A stretch of DNA of 64,000 nt from NCBI GenBank assembly GCA_965246925.1, contig OZ251994.1, positions 310,001-374,000 on the forward strand, written 5' to 3'. Positions 44,083 through 53,539 of this stretch are shown one piece after another. The stretch is from JANPPS01 sp965246925 (lineage in GTDB: Bacteria; Pseudomonadota; Alphaproteobacteria; Acetobacterales; Acetobacteraceae). The position numbers were made by a program, and so were the translations under genes. The first letter of the stretch is position 1. Each line of letters begins with the position of its first letter. The notes under the pieces were generated by a model. It saw nothing but the letters and a program-made list of their open reading frames with translations, had not been told where the DNA came from and did no database searches.

Positions 44083-45306
44083 ATGCCAGCTTTCATCCGT
44101 AATGGCCTGCTACTCTGCCTTGGGCTCATAATCGCCAGCCGGCCAGCAACCGCGCAAATCGGCTCGGACCGCTACGCCTCCATCATTATAAACGCCAACA
44201 GCGGTGCCGTGCTGTCACAGGCTAATGCCGACGATTACCGCTTCCCCGCCAGCCTGACCAAGATGATGACGCTCTACCTGCTGTTCGAAGCAGTGCGGGA
44301 CCGCCGGGTCAGCTTGAACGAGCCCGTGCCGGTATCCGCCTACGCCGCCTCGATGTCGCCGACCAAGCTCGGCCTCGTTCCTGGTAGCTACATCACTGTC
44401 GAGCAAGCGCTGCTCGGCCTGGTCACCAAATCTGCCAATGACGCCGCCTGCGCTTTGGGCGAGATGATGGGCGGTGACGAGGAACGGTTCGCACAAATCA
44501 TGACACTTCGTGCCCGCGCTTTGGGCATGAGCCATACGACATTCCGCAACGCCTCCGGCCTGCCCGATTGGAGCCAGGTCACCACCGCGCGCGACATGGC
44601 CATCTTGGCCCGCCACCTCATCCAGGACTTTCCGTCCTATTACCGCTATTTCAGCGTCCCCTCCTTCACGTTTCAGGGCCGTCAGGTGCTGAACCATCAG
44701 CGCTTGCTGCAAACCTACCCTGGCGCGGACGGGCTCAAGACCGGCTATACGGAGGCCGCCGGCTACAACGTGGTCACATCAGCCGTCCACGGTGACACAC
44801 GGCTGATCGGCGTCGTCCTGGGCGCCGGCAGCGGCGGTGAGCGGGACCAGCACATGGCCATGCTGCTGGACCAGGGCTTCGACCGGGAGGGCGCGCCCGC
44901 GCTCAGCGGCGCCGTCATGGCCCGGCACGATGCCGGCTGGAACCGCATGGCCGGGCTGATCGCCGCCGCGCAGGCCGCCCAATCCGCGCCGCCGTTGCAG
45001 CCTTATCAGCCCAACCCGTTCCCGCCACCCCCAGCCGCCGCCCCGCGCAGCTTTCAGCCGCGCCCGGCCACACCGGTATTTCAGACCGGCCGCCGCCCGG
45101 CCGAGCCCCGCTATGCCGAAGTAGCCCGCTATCCCGAACCGCCCCGGTCTCCAAGGCCGCCCCGCCCCGAAATGCGCCGGGTCAGCGCCCCGCGCTATGC
45201 CGATCATGAGCGGACCCGCGCCCAGCCCGCCCTGCCGCTACCCCCCGTCCACGTCATCCACCCCAGCCATGCTGCCGGCAGCGGCCCGCTGCATACCCGC
45301 TCCTAG
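44083..45306 (+). CDS. dacC: D-alanyl-D-alanine carboxypeptidase (PBP5/6 family)
   Basis: A 407-aa serine penicillin-binding protein that trims the terminal D-Ala of peptidoglycan stem peptides in the periplasm. A signal peptide (RNGLLLCLGLIIASRPATAQ) precedes the catalytic domain. SxxK is Ser57-Lys60, SxN is Ser117-Asn119 and KTG is 219-221. After about residue 305 comes a proline/arginine-rich, low-complexity tail of about 100 residues (QPYQPNPFPPPPAAAPRSF onward) in place of the usual PBP5 C-terminal beta domain and membrane anchor; it may bind the wall. The ATG at 44083 was chosen because the longer frame runs through the phasin promoter. Confidence 0.93.
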   Translation: MPAFIRNGLLLCLGLIIASRPATAQIGSDRYASIIINANSGAVLSQANADDYRFPASLTKMMTLYLLFEAVRDRRVSLNEPVPVSAYAASMSPTKLGLVPGSYITVEQALLGLVTKSANDAACALGEMMGGDEERFAQIMTLRARALGMSHTTFRNASGLPDWSQVTTARDMAILARHLIQDFPSYYRYFSVPSFTFQGRQVLNHQRLLQTYPGADGLKTGYTEAAGYNVVTSAVHGDTRLIGVVLGAGSGGERDQHMAMLLDQGFDREGAPALSGAVMARHDAGWNRMAGLIAAAQAAQSAPPLQPYQPNPFPPPPAAAPRSFQPRPATPVFQTGRRPAEPRYAEVARYPEPPRSPRPPRPEMRRVSAPRYADHERTRAQPALPLPPVHVIHPSHAAGSGPLHTRS

Positions 45307-45370
45307 CATCCGCCCCTTGCGCCAGGCCGCCAGTCTCAGCATTTTAGGCTGATACCAATCCAGGACACCT

Positions 45371-46171
45371 ATGGACGGCGGCGGCGACAGCAGACGGATC
45401 ATCATTCATACCTCGGAGGATTTCGCGCACATGCGGTCCGCCGGGCAACTCGCGGCCGAAACGCTCGATATGATCACGCCCCACGTCCGCCCCGGCGTGA
45501 CCACGCGGGAACTGGACCGGCTGTGCCATGACTTCATCGTCGGACACGGCGCCGTCCCCGCTACGCTCGGCTACCGGGGCTATCAACACTCCAGCTGCAC
45601 CTCCATCAACCACGTCGTCTGCCACGGCATCCCGGGGGAGCGCCGGCTGATCGAAGGGGACATCCTCAATATCGACGTGACGGTCGTGCTCGACGGATGG
45701 CATGGCGACACCAGCCGCATGTATGCCGCGGGCCAGCCCTCGACCCGCTCGTCCAAGCTCATGGACATCACCCACGCCGCGCTGATGCGGGGTGTCGCGG
45801 CCGTGAAGCCCGGCGTGACCCTGGGGGACGTCGGCCACGCCATCCAGCGCTTCGTCGAGCAAAACCGCTTCAGCGTCGTGCGCGATTTCTGCGGTCACGG
45901 CATCGGCCGCCGCTTCCACGAAGCCCCCAACGTGCTGCATTTCGGCCGCCCCGGTGAGGGGCCCGTGCTCCGCCCCGGCATGTTCTTCACCATCGAACCC
46001 ATGGTCAACGCCGGGCGGCCCGAGGTGAAGGTGCTGGACGACGGCTGGACCGCGGTCACCCGGGACCGCAGCCTCTCGGCCCAGTTCGAACACATGGTCG
46101 GCGTGACCGATGACGGGTGCGAGGTGTTCACCTATTCCCCCGCCAGCTTACACAAACCGCCCTATCCGTGA
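45371..46171 (+). CDS. map: Type I methionine aminopeptidase
   Basis: A 266-aa metallopeptidase removing N-terminal Met from nascent proteins. The five metal ligands are readable: Asp in NIDVTVVLDGWHGDTSRMY (two), His in GHGIGRRFHE, Glu in FTIEPM and Glu in QFEHMVGVT. Length and pattern fit the bacterial type I enzyme. The thioesterase gene starts in the stop (TGATG), so they are coupled. A short spacer of 64 bp follows dacC. Confidence 0.95.
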   Translation: MDGGGDSRRIIIHTSEDFAHMRSAGQLAAETLDMITPHVRPGVTTRELDRLCHDFIVGHGAVPATLGYRGYQHSSCTSINHVVCHGIPGERRLIEGDILNIDVTVVLDGWHGDTSRMYAAGQPSTRSSKLMDITHAALMRGVAAVKPGVTLGDVGHAIQRFVEQNRFSVVRDFCGHGIGRRFHEAPNVLHFGRPGEGPVLRPGMFFTIEPMVNAGRPEVKVLDDGWTAVTRDRSLSAQFEHMVGVTDDGCEVFTYSPASLHKPPYP

Positions 46172-46569
46172 TGCACACCACCGTGCACCGGCTGCGGTTC
46201 AACGATACGGACCGCCTCGGCCACGTGAACAACGCTGTCTTCGCCGTCATGCTCGAGCAAGGCCGCTCCGAACTCGCCTCCGAGGCCGGGCTTCCCCTCC
46301 AGAACGAGCTGCAGGCCCTGGTGATCGTCCGGCTCGAGCTGGATTTCGTACGGGAAATGACCTGGCCCGGCGACGTCCGGATCGAGACGGAGCTGACCCG
46401 CATCGGCGGACGCTCCTTCACCCTAGGCCAGCGCTTGATCAGCGGCGGCGAGATCTGCGCCCGCGCCAGCACCGTGCTGGTGGTGCTCGACCGCGCCACC
46501 GGACGCGCCGCCGCCCTCACGGATGCCTGGCGGAGCGCTCTCGAGCAACGGCAGGCGACCCTTGAGTGA
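46171..46569 (+). CDS. YbgC/4-hydroxybenzoyl-CoA thioesterase-like hotdog protein
   Basis: A 132-aa single hotdog-domain acyl-CoA thioesterase. The segment RFNDTDRLGHVNNAVFAVMLEQGR has the catalytic Asp and the family's GHVNNA; FVREMTWPGDVRIETEL and GRSFTLGQRLISGGEICARASTVLVVLD follow. ATG at 46171 overlaps the map stop by one base. It overlaps radC downstream. Physiological acyl-CoA is unknown. Confidence 0.9.
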   Translation: MHTTVHRLRFNDTDRLGHVNNAVFAVMLEQGRSELASEAGLPLQNELQALVIVRLELDFVREMTWPGDVRIETELTRIGGRSFTLGQRLISGGEICARASTVLVVLDRATGRAAALTDAWRSALEQRQATLE

Positions 46570-47269
46570 CCTGCTCGACCCGGCGCCGCCAAGCCCCATC
46601 AGCGCGGAGGGCCACCGCGCCCGCATGCGCACCCGCCTGCTGAAATCCGGACCGGACAGCGTCGCCGATCACGAATTGCTGGAAATGGTGCTGTTCCTCG
46701 CCCTGCCCCGGCGCGACACCAAGCCCATCGCCCGCGCGCTGCTGGACCGCTTCGGCAGCTTCGCCGGCGCCGTATCCGCCCCGCCGCAATCCCTCCGGGG
46801 CATCGACGGCCTGGGCGAGGCCGGAGTCGCGGCGCTGAAAACCATCCAGGCCGCCGGCATCCGCCTCGTGCGGGCCGACATCATCGACCGCCCCGTGCTG
46901 AACAACTGGGACCGGCTCATGGACTACCTGACCGCCGTGCTCAGCCGGGAGCGCGTGGAGCAGTTCCGCGTCCTGTTCCTCGACAACAAGAACCGCTTGC
47001 TTGCCGACGAAGCGCAGAGCCGCGGCACCGTCAACCACACCCCGGTCTATCCGCGGGAAGTGGTGAAGCGCGCCCTCGAACTACACGCCACCGCGCTGAT
47101 CCTGGTGCATAACCACCCCAGCGGTGACCCGGCCCCCTCCCCGGACGACATCGGCATGACCAAACAGGTCCGCGAAGCCGCATCGGCGCTATCGATCGCC
47201 CTGCACGACCACGTCATCATCGGCGCCGGACGCTGGTATAGCTTCCGCGCCCAGGGCTTGCTGCCCTGA
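46562..47269 (+). CDS. radC: RadC family (JAB/MPN) protein
   Basis: A 235-aa RadC protein; the family was once linked to DNA repair but the role is unsettled. An N-terminal helix-hairpin-helix-like region (LDRFGSFAGAVSAPPQSLRGIDGLGEAG) precedes the MPN+ metalloprotease-like domain with the LVHNHPSGDPAPSPDD metal-binding motif. TTG at 46562 is preferred because it starts just before the conserved part and overlaps the thioesterase by eight bases. An ATG at 46523 would add 13 residues within the preceding gene. Either start is possible. Confidence 0.9.
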   Translation: MSDLLDPAPPSPISAEGHRARMRTRLLKSGPDSVADHELLEMVLFLALPRRDTKPIARALLDRFGSFAGAVSAPPQSLRGIDGLGEAGVAALKTIQAAGIRLVRADIIDRPVLNNWDRLMDYLTAVLSRERVEQFRVLFLDNKNRLLADEAQSRGTVNHTPVYPREVVKRALELHATALILVHNHPSGDPAPSPDDIGMTKQVREAASALSIALHDHVIIGAGRWYSFRAQGLLP

Positions 47270-47332
47270 CGCCGCCCCAGGATCCCTGGCTGACGTAACC
47301 TTCCTGGTTGACGGAACGAGGAGCCCACCCGA

Positions 47333-48193
47333 ATGGAATACGAGTTCGTCACCGTGGACGTGTTCACGGACCGCCGCTTCGGTGGCAATCCACTCGCAGT
47401 CTTCCCGGACGCGCAGGGTATCACGGACGCGGACATGCTGGCCCTGGCCGGTGAGTTCAACCTCAGCGAAATCACCTTCGTCCTGCCGCCCACCGACCCC
47501 ACGCACACCGCCCGGGTCCGCATCTTCGGCCCGCGAGCCGAGCTGCCGTTCGCCGGCCACCCCAACATCGGCACCGCCCTCGTGATCGCCGGGCGCCGCG
47601 GTCTGGACCGTGTCATGTTCGAGGAATGGGCCGGCCTGGTCCGGATCGAGGTCACGGACGGACGGGCCACGCTCGTCGCGCCGCGTCCGCTCGAGCGCGC
47701 GGCGGAGGTGCCGGTCGCAACCGTCGCCGCCTGCCTAGGCCTCCGCCCGCGTGACATCGTGACCGGCGCGCACTCACCCTGCGTCGCCAGTGTCGGGCTG
47801 GGCTTCGCCTTTGCCGAGGTCACTCCTGACGCGCTGTCCCGGTGCGTGACCGACACCGTGGCGTTCCGCGACGCCGCCGAACACTACGCGACGCGGGAGG
47901 GTGGCTTCGCCCTCTATGTCTATACCAGGGACGGCCAAACCATCCGCGCCCGCATGTTCGCCCCGCTGGCCGGCATCCCCGAGGACCCCGCGACCGGCAG
48001 CGCCAACGCCGCCCTGGCCGCCCTCCTGCTATCCCTGTCAGGCGGGGACCGCCTGGCGCTCACGGTGCACCAAGGGGTCGAGATGGGCCGCCCCAGCCTG
48101 CTGCTTGCCGCGGCCGAGCGCACGGCGGAGGGCATCATGGGCGCCGTCGGCGGCGGCGCGGTCCCGGTGATGCGAGGGGTCGTCGCGCTATAA
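47333..48193 (+). CDS. PhzF family phenazine-biosynthesis-like protein
   Basis: A 286-aa PhzF/DapF-fold isomerase-like protein. RRFGGNPLAVFPDAQG, NLSEITFVLPP, FAGHPNIGTA and EDPATGSANAALAALLL are the family signatures, with the catalytic Glu in the SEITFV segment. No phenazine genes surround it, so phenazine synthesis is not implied; such proteins are widespread with unknown substrates. A GAGGAG site precedes the ATG. It is separated by 63 bp from radC. Confidence 0.92.
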   Translation: MEYEFVTVDVFTDRRFGGNPLAVFPDAQGITDADMLALAGEFNLSEITFVLPPTDPTHTARVRIFGPRAELPFAGHPNIGTALVIAGRRGLDRVMFEEWAGLVRIEVTDGRATLVAPRPLERAAEVPVATVAACLGLRPRDIVTGAHSPCVASVGLGFAFAEVTPDALSRCVTDTVAFRDAAEHYATREGGFALYVYTRDGQTIRARMFAPLAGIPEDPATGSANAALAALLLSLSGGDRLALTVHQGVEMGRPSLLLAAAERTAEGIMGAVGGGAVPVMRGVVAL

Positions 48194-48233
48194 CCGGGTT
48201 CACCTCCGCCGGTCTGCACCCTATGTTGGCGCT

Positions 48234-49208
48234 ATGAGCCAGACCCCAGCCTTCCTCGACCCGGCCCGTCCGGACGTGCCCGACATCGTCGTGCCGCGTG
48301 GCGTCACCCCGTTCCACCTACCGGGCCGCCCGGTGCGCGGCCGCCTGGTTCGCCTCGGCCCTCTCGCGGACGCGCTGCTGACCCGGCATGAGAACCACCC
48401 CGCCGTCACCGCGCTCTCCGGCCAGGCGCTCGCCCTTGCTGCTGCCTTGGCGACGGCGCTCAAGTTCCGCGGCTCCTTCAGCCTTCAGGCCAAGGGCGAC
48501 GGCCCGGTCCGCATGCTGCTGGCCGACTGCACGGAGGATGGAGCGCTGCGCGGCTACGCCCGGGCACAAACCGAAGAGCTAGCCACCCTCCTGGCCGCCG
48601 AGCCCGAGCCCAACGCAGCAGCCATGCTCGGCCACGGCTATCTGGCGTTCACCGTCGATCAAGGCGGCGAGCGGGAACAGCACCAGGGCATCGTCGCGAT
48701 AGAAGGCGAGACCCTGGCCGACATGGCGCTGCACTATTTCGAAACCAGCGAGCAGCTGCAATGCAGCGTCCAACTCGCCTGCGCCAAGACCCATTTCGGC
48801 TGGCGCGCCGCGGCACTGATCCTGGAACGGGTATCGGGCGAAGGCGGCATCGACGTGACCCTCGACCGCGAAGCCCAAACCGAGGCCTGGGTCACCACCA
48901 AGGCACTCGCCCGCACCCTGAAGGAATCGGAGCTGCTGGATGACGAGTTGCCGGCCGAGCGCCTGCTATATCGTCTGTTCGGGCTCGAAGGTGTCGTAGC
49001 GGACCGGCCCCGCGCGCTGGCATACGGCTGCCGCTGCTCCCGCGCCCGGCTGTCGGGCATACTGGAAGGCTTTCCACCCGACGATCTCGACCATATGGCC
49101 ACCGGCGGCGCCAGCGGCGGCGACATCGTCATGACATGCGAATTCTGTAACCTCGATTTTCGCTTCGCCCGGGACGAAGTCCGCGGCCGCCCCGGAGACG
49201 CCGCGTGA
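48234..49208 (+). CDS. hslO: Redox-regulated chaperone Hsp33
   Basis: A 324-aa holdase activated by oxidative unfolding. The zinc-binding cysteine pairs CRC (in YGCRCSRARL) and CEFC (in TCEFCNLDF) are at the C-terminus, in the CXC-27-CXXC arrangement of the family. The N-terminal domain includes GPVRMLLADCTEDGALRGYAR and GYLAFTVDQGGEREQHQGIV. Intact and canonical. GTGA overlap with the following lipoprotein gene. Confidence 0.95.
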   Translation: MSQTPAFLDPARPDVPDIVVPRGVTPFHLPGRPVRGRLVRLGPLADALLTRHENHPAVTALSGQALALAAALATALKFRGSFSLQAKGDGPVRMLLADCTEDGALRGYARAQTEELATLLAAEPEPNAAAMLGHGYLAFTVDQGGEREQHQGIVAIEGETLADMALHYFETSEQLQCSVQLACAKTHFGWRAAALILERVSGEGGIDVTLDREAQTEAWVTTKALARTLKESELLDDELPAERLLYRLFGLEGVVADRPRALAYGCRCSRARLSGILEGFPPDDLDHMATGGASGGDIVMTCEFCNLDFRFARDEVRGRPGDAA

Positions 49209-49762
49209 GACAATGCCTCGTGCTGCTGGCACTGGCGCTCGCCGCATGCCAAGACTCGCCCCCGCCCCGCACAGTGTTCGAGCCGCTGCGCTACGACTAC
49301 CTGACGCCGCTGCATCTGAACGTCAGCAGGGTCGAGATCGGTGAGCCGCCGCCGCCCGGCCCGCTCGACGCCCAATCCCCCGCACCGCCTGGCCCGGCGC
49401 TGAAGCAAATGGCGCAGGACCGCCTAACCTCAGGCGGTAGCGCCGGGCAGGCGGTGTTCACGATCGACCAGGCGCAGATAATCCGCACCGGGACGACGCT
49501 GGACGGCGTGATGGCGGTCCACCTCGAAGTCGCCGGCCCCCCCGGCTCCGGCCGCGCCGAAGCACAGGTCACCCGGCAGCTCACCAACATAGACCGCGAC
49601 GCGCTCCGTGGCGCCCTGTACGACCTCACGAAGCAAATGCTGGCCGACATGAACGTGGAACTCGAATTCCAAATTCGCCGCACCCTGAAAGACTGGCTCC
49701 AGGACACCACCACCGCCCCCCTCCCACCCCCCGTCCAAACCCAAGACCTACCCGCGCTGTAA
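49205..49762 (+). CDS. Putative lipoprotein, unknown function
   Basis: A 185-aa lipoprotein. The signal MRQCLVLLALALAACQ ends in the lipobox LAAC, so it would be cleaved and acylated at Cys15. After a short proline-rich linker comes a mixed alpha/beta domain with EIGEPPPPGP, a CspA-like KQMAQDRL and RRTLKDWL near the end. I do not recognise a family; similar 180-aa lipoproteins follow hslO in related genomes, but from memory only. It may aid envelope stress, given its coupling with Hsp33. Confidence 0.78.
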   Translation: MRQCLVLLALALAACQDSPPPRTVFEPLRYDYLTPLHLNVSRVEIGEPPPPGPLDAQSPAPPGPALKQMAQDRLTSGGSAGQAVFTIDQAQIIRTGTTLDGVMAVHLEVAGPPGSGRAEAQVTRQLTNIDRDALRGALYDLTKQMLADMNVELEFQIRRTLKDWLQDTTTAPLPPPVQTQDLPAL

Positions 49763-49772
49763 CAACCTTACC

Positions 49773-49813
49773 CCCTCTCCCTCCGGGAGAGGGCCGGGGT
49801 GAGGGAAACGAGC
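49773..49813 (+). repeat. Dispersed palindromic repeat, copy 8 (subtype B)
   Basis: CCCTCTCCC-TCC-GGGAGAGGG hairpin, then CCGGGGTGAGGGAAACGAGCG. Its GTGAGGGAAACGA (49799-49811) is the exact reverse complement of 49871-49883 in copy 9. It is in the gap before hrpB. Confidence 0.9.
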
Positions 49814-49870
49814 GTGACCGACCTTGATCCTCAAGGCATCACGGCGGCACGGGATTATGGCAAGTTCAGG

Positions 49871-49910
49871 TCGTTTCCCTCACCCCTACCCTCTCGCAGG
49901 GAGAGAGGGC
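49871..49910 (-). repeat. Dispersed palindromic repeat, copy 9 (inverted, subtype B)
   Basis: TCGTTTCCCTCAC followed by CCCTACCCTCTC-GCAG-GGAGAGAGGG, opposite to copy 8 with 59 bp between the arms. The doublet 49773-49910 makes up most of the gap between the lipoprotein gene and hrpB. Confidence 0.9.
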
Positions 49911-49936
49911 TGGTCCGTTTAACCTTTCAGGTTTGC

Positions 49937-52327
49937 ATGCTCCCGCATCTCCCCGTCACCGAAGCCCTCCCCGCACTCCTAGCCGCCCTGGACCAAGGCA
50001 ACGCCGTGCTCGTCGCACCACCCGGCGCAGGCAAGACCACCATCGTGCCGCTCGCCCTCATGGACGCGGCCTGGCGCGGCGATCGGCGCATCTTGGTCCT
50101 GGAACCCCGCCGCCTCGCCGCCCGCGCCGCCGCCACACGCATGGCGTCGCTCATCGGCGAAGAAGCCGGCCAAACCGTCGGCTACCGGACGCGGCTGGAC
50201 AGCGCCGTGTCGTCCGCCACCCGGATCGAGGTCGTGACCGAGGGCCTCCTCGTCCGCCGCCTCATGTCCGACCCGGCGCTCGACGGCGTCGCCGCCGTCT
50301 TGCTGGACGAAGTGCATGAGCGTGCGCTCGAAGCCGATCTCGCCCTCGCTTTGTGCCTCGACCTACAGCGCGTCCTGCGTCCCGAACTGCGGCTGCTCGC
50401 CATGTCCGCGACGCTGGACGGCGCGCGCCTGTCGGCACTGATGGGCGCACCCGTGATCGAGAGTGCCGGACGCATGTTCCCCGTCGATGTGCAGCACGCC
50501 GCGCGGGACATCGCCGATGCGCGCGACCTGCCGGATGCGATGGCCCGCGCCGTCGCCGCAGCCCTGCAAGCGCATCAGGGCGATATCCTGGCCTTCCTGC
50601 CCGGCATGGGCGAAATCCGCCGGACCGAGCAGGCATTGGCCGGTTGCGGCGCGCTGGTGCTCCCCCTCCACGGCGACCTGCCGCCGGCAGAGCAGGACCG
50701 GGCGCTGCGCCCGGCGGACGGGCGGCGGGTGGTGCTCGCGACCAGCATCGCCGAGACCTCGCTCACCGTGCCCGGCGTGCGCATCGTCATCGACGGCGGC
50801 TGGCGCCGGGCGCCGCGCATGGATCAGGCGACCGGCCTCACCCGCCTCACCACGCTCCGCATCAGCCGGGCCGCCGCCGATCAGCGGGCCGGGCGCGCCG
50901 GGCGGGAGGCGCCGGGCGTGGCGATGCGGTTATGGACCCCGGCCCTCCACCGCGGCCTCACCCCGTTTGACCGCCCGGAGATCATGGAGGCGGAGCTGTC
51001 CGGCCTGGTGCTGGACTGCGCGGCCTGGGGCACGGCACCGGCCGGCCTGCCGTTCCCGGACCCGCCCCCGTCGGGCGCACTCGCGGCCGGCGCGGCGCTG
51101 CTGACCCAACTGGGCGCGCTGGCGGACGGGCGCATCACCAAGGCCGGCCACGCCATGGCGGCGCTGGGCGCCCATCCCCGCCTCTCCGCCATGATGCTGG
51201 CCGCGCGGAACCCGGCAGAGGCCGCGCTGGCCGCCGACCTCGCCGCCCTGCTGGAAGAGCGCGACCCGCTGCGGTCCCGCGACGCACCGGCCGACATCCG
51301 GCTCCGGCTCGACGCGCTGGCCGGCTTGGGCGACGCGGACCGCGGCGCGGTATCCCGCATTCGCCGTCAGGCCGGGCAATACCGCCGCCGGCTGCGCGCG
51401 CCCGAGGGTGCGGCCGGTAGGCCGGGCCCCCTGCTGGCCGCCGCCTTTCCGGACCGCATCGCCCAACGGCGGGGTGAGCCAGGCTCGTTCCGCCTCTCCG
51501 GCGGCGGCGGCGCGCGGCTGGGCCGGGCCGACAAACTGGCGGACGCGGCATTGCTGGTCGTGGCCGCGCTCGACCTTAAGTCCTCCGCACAAATCCGCCT
51601 TGCGGCACCGATCGGGATCGAAGACCTACCCGCGGCGCAGATCACCGAGACGACAGAAAGCGGCTACGATTCCGTGTCCGAAACCGTGCTGTCCCGCCGC
51701 CGCCGCCGCTTTGGCGCCCTGGTGCTCGAGGACCGCACCATCCCCGCCGACCCGGCCGAAACCGCCCGCGCCCTGGCCGGCGCCGCCGGACGCCGGCTCG
51801 ATGCGCTGCCTTGGACCGAGGCGGCGCGGCAATACCAGGCCCGGGCCGCGCTGCTGCGCGCCCTCGACCCCGGCATCCCCGATCTGACCGGCCCGGCGCT
51901 CGCCGCCGAGGTTCAGGACTGGCTCGTGCCGCACCTGGACGGCATGACCAAACTCTCGGCCCTCCAAGACCTGGACCTGCACGCGCTCCTGCGTGCCCGG
52001 CTGGGCTGGGAGGCCGCGGCCCGCCTCGACCGTGAGCTACCCACCCACCTAACGCTCGGGGACCGCCGGGTGGCCGTGGACTATTTGCAGCCCGTGCCCT
52101 TGGTGAGTGCCCGCGCGCAGGCGTTCTATGGTCTAGACGGCGCGCCTGCCTTGGCAAACGGCCAAATCCCTCTGCAACTGGCGCTGCTTTCCCCGGCCGG
52201 CCGGCCGATCGCCATCACGTCCGATCTCGCCGGGTTCTGGCGCGGGGCCTGGGCCGACGCCCGGCGGGACATGCGTGGACGCTACCCGAGGCATGATTGG
52301 CCGGAGCATCCCGGCCTCCCACGTTAA
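49937..52327 (+). CDS. hrpB: ATP-dependent helicase HrpB
   Basis: A 796-aa DEAH-type RNA helicase. Walker A is GAGKT at residues 30-34, the helicase box is D124-E-V-H, and SATLDG, TSIAETSLTVPGV and QRAGRAGR are motifs III, V and VI. The C-terminal HrpB-specific region ends in LPTHLTLGDRRVAVDYLQP and FWRGAWADARRDMRGRYPRHDWP, the family's hallmark. The ATG at 49937 lies just after the repeat doublet; a GTG at 49799 inside the repeat would add an unmatched 46-residue stretch. Role in E. coli is poorly defined. Confidence 0.94.
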   Translation: MLPHLPVTEALPALLAALDQGNAVLVAPPGAGKTTIVPLALMDAAWRGDRRILVLEPRRLAARAAATRMASLIGEEAGQTVGYRTRLDSAVSSATRIEVVTEGLLVRRLMSDPALDGVAAVLLDEVHERALEADLALALCLDLQRVLRPELRLLAMSATLDGARLSALMGAPVIESAGRMFPVDVQHAARDIADARDLPDAMARAVAAALQAHQGDILAFLPGMGEIRRTEQALAGCGALVLPLHGDLPPAEQDRALRPADGRRVVLATSIAETSLTVPGVRIVIDGGWRRAPRMDQATGLTRLTTLRISRAAADQRAGRAGREAPGVAMRLWTPALHRGLTPFDRPEIMEAELSGLVLDCAAWGTAPAGLPFPDPPPSGALAAGAALLTQLGALADGRITKAGHAMAALGAHPRLSAMMLAARNPAEAALAADLAALLEERDPLRSRDAPADIRLRLDALAGLGDADRGAVSRIRRQAGQYRRRLRAPEGAAGRPGPLLAAAFPDRIAQRRGEPGSFRLSGGGGARLGRADKLADAALLVVAALDLKSSAQIRLAAPIGIEDLPAAQITETTESGYDSVSETVLSRRRRRFGALVLEDRTIPADPAETARALAGAAGRRLDALPWTEAARQYQARAALLRALDPGIPDLTGPALAAEVQDWLVPHLDGMTKLSALQDLDLHALLRARLGWEAAARLDRELPTHLTLGDRRVAVDYLQPVPLVSARAQAFYGLDGAPALANGQIPLQLALLSPAGRPIAITSDLAGFWRGAWADARRDMRGRYPRHDWPEHPGLPR

Positions 52328-52452
52328 TCGCGGATTACGCGTTACTTTATCGCAATGTTATGCCATGTCTTATCTCTGTCCAGGCCAGGGTTGAGGTTCG
52401 CCAAGATCATGACAAGGTCTGAGTCCGCCATGCCAGGAAACATAGACCATCC

Positions 52453-53535
52453 ATGAACGCCTCAGCCCGTACCCTTCTTTGCCTCGCCGCGATCACCGTC
52501 TCCGGCTGCACCGCGCAGGCGCAGCGTCCCCTTCGCATGGGCGGTATGGCGCCGCTCAGCTTCGCCCCGCTCGTCAAGCGCGTGGCCCCCGCCGTGGTGA
52601 ACATCGCCGTGACCGAAGGCCAGAGCACGGCGGAAGTGGTGGAAATCCCGCCCGAGTTGCGCGGGACTCCGTTCGAAAAGCAGTTTCGCAACCGCTTCCG
52701 CGGACGGCGGGAGCAGGTGCAGGGCGCAGGCTCCGGCTTCATCATCGATGCATCCGGGCTGATCGTCACCAACAATCACGTGGTCGGGCACGCGGACAAG
52801 ATCATCGTGGCGCTGGCTGACGGAACCGAACTCCCGGCCCGGCTGATCGGGACAGACGACCTGACGGACATCGCCGTGATCCGCGTGACCTCTTCCACCC
52901 CCCTTCCGTTCGTGACCTGGGGTGACAGCACGAAGGTCGAGATCGGTGACTGGATCATCGCCGCCGGCAACCCGTTCGGCATCGGCAGCACGGTCACCGC
53001 CGGCATCGTCTCGGCCCGCGGCCGGGATATCGGCAATGGCCCCTTCGACGACTACCTGCAGATCGACGCGCCGATAAACCCCGGTAACTCAGGCGGGCCC
53101 ACCTTCAACATGGATGGTGAGGTCGTCGCCGTGAACACGGCGATCGTCTCCCCGACGGGTGGTAGCGTCGGCATCGGCTTCGCGGTGCCGTCCGAAATGG
53201 CGCAGAAGATCGTGGCGGATCTGCGGGACAAGGGCCGGATCGACCGCGGCTGGCTCGGCGTCTCCGTCCAGGAACTGGCCAGCAAGCGGCCCGGTGAGGC
53301 CGGGGTGCAGATCGCCAGCATGGACCGCACCGGCCCCGCCGCCCGCGCCGGCCTTCGCAACGGTGATGTGATCGAGGCTGTGAACGGCGACAAGGTCGAT
53401 ACCGCCCGCGGCCTGATCCGCGCCGTCGCCGCCACGACGCCAGGGGGCGCGGTCAGGCTCACCCTCCGCCGCAACGGACAGAGCCTGGACGTGCCGGTGA
53501 CCGTGGGCCGCCGCCCGCCAGACCCGGCGAACTGA
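52453..53535 (+). CDS. HtrA/DegQ-like S1C serine protease with one PDZ domain
   Basis: A 360-aa periplasmic or lipoprotein-anchored protease of the DegP/DegQ/DegS family. The catalytic triad is His109 (NNHVVGHAD), Asp139 (DLTDIAV) and Ser213 (PINPGNSGGPTF). The single PDZ domain follows from about residue 260 (GWLGVSVQEL to the end). The signal region ends LAAITVSGC, a plausible lipobox at Cys19. It fits envelope quality control. A response regulator gene follows after five bases, a common arrangement with envelope-stress sensing. Confidence 0.93.
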   Translation: MNASARTLLCLAAITVSGCTAQAQRPLRMGGMAPLSFAPLVKRVAPAVVNIAVTEGQSTAEVVEIPPELRGTPFEKQFRNRFRGRREQVQGAGSGFIIDASGLIVTNNHVVGHADKIIVALADGTELPARLIGTDDLTDIAVIRVTSSTPLPFVTWGDSTKVEIGDWIIAAGNPFGIGSTVTAGIVSARGRDIGNGPFDDYLQIDAPINPGNSGGPTFNMDGEVVAVNTAIVSPTGGSVGIGFAVPSEMAQKIVADLRDKGRIDRGWLGVSVQELASKRPGEAGVQIASMDRTGPAARAGLRNGDVIEAVNGDKVDTARGLIRAVAATTPGGAVRLTLRRNGQSLDVPVTVGRRPPDPAN

Positions 53536-53539
53536 CACC

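Noticed and set aside
47333..48193. Phenazine biosynthesis locus
   Set aside because: Only a PhzF-fold protein is present; no other phenazine genes, and this family is widespread in bacteria that make none.
49799..49936. Upstream GTG start extending HrpB by 46 residues
   Set aside because: The extension is a translation of two repeat copies and does not look like HrpB; the ATG at 49937 begins the family-like sequence.
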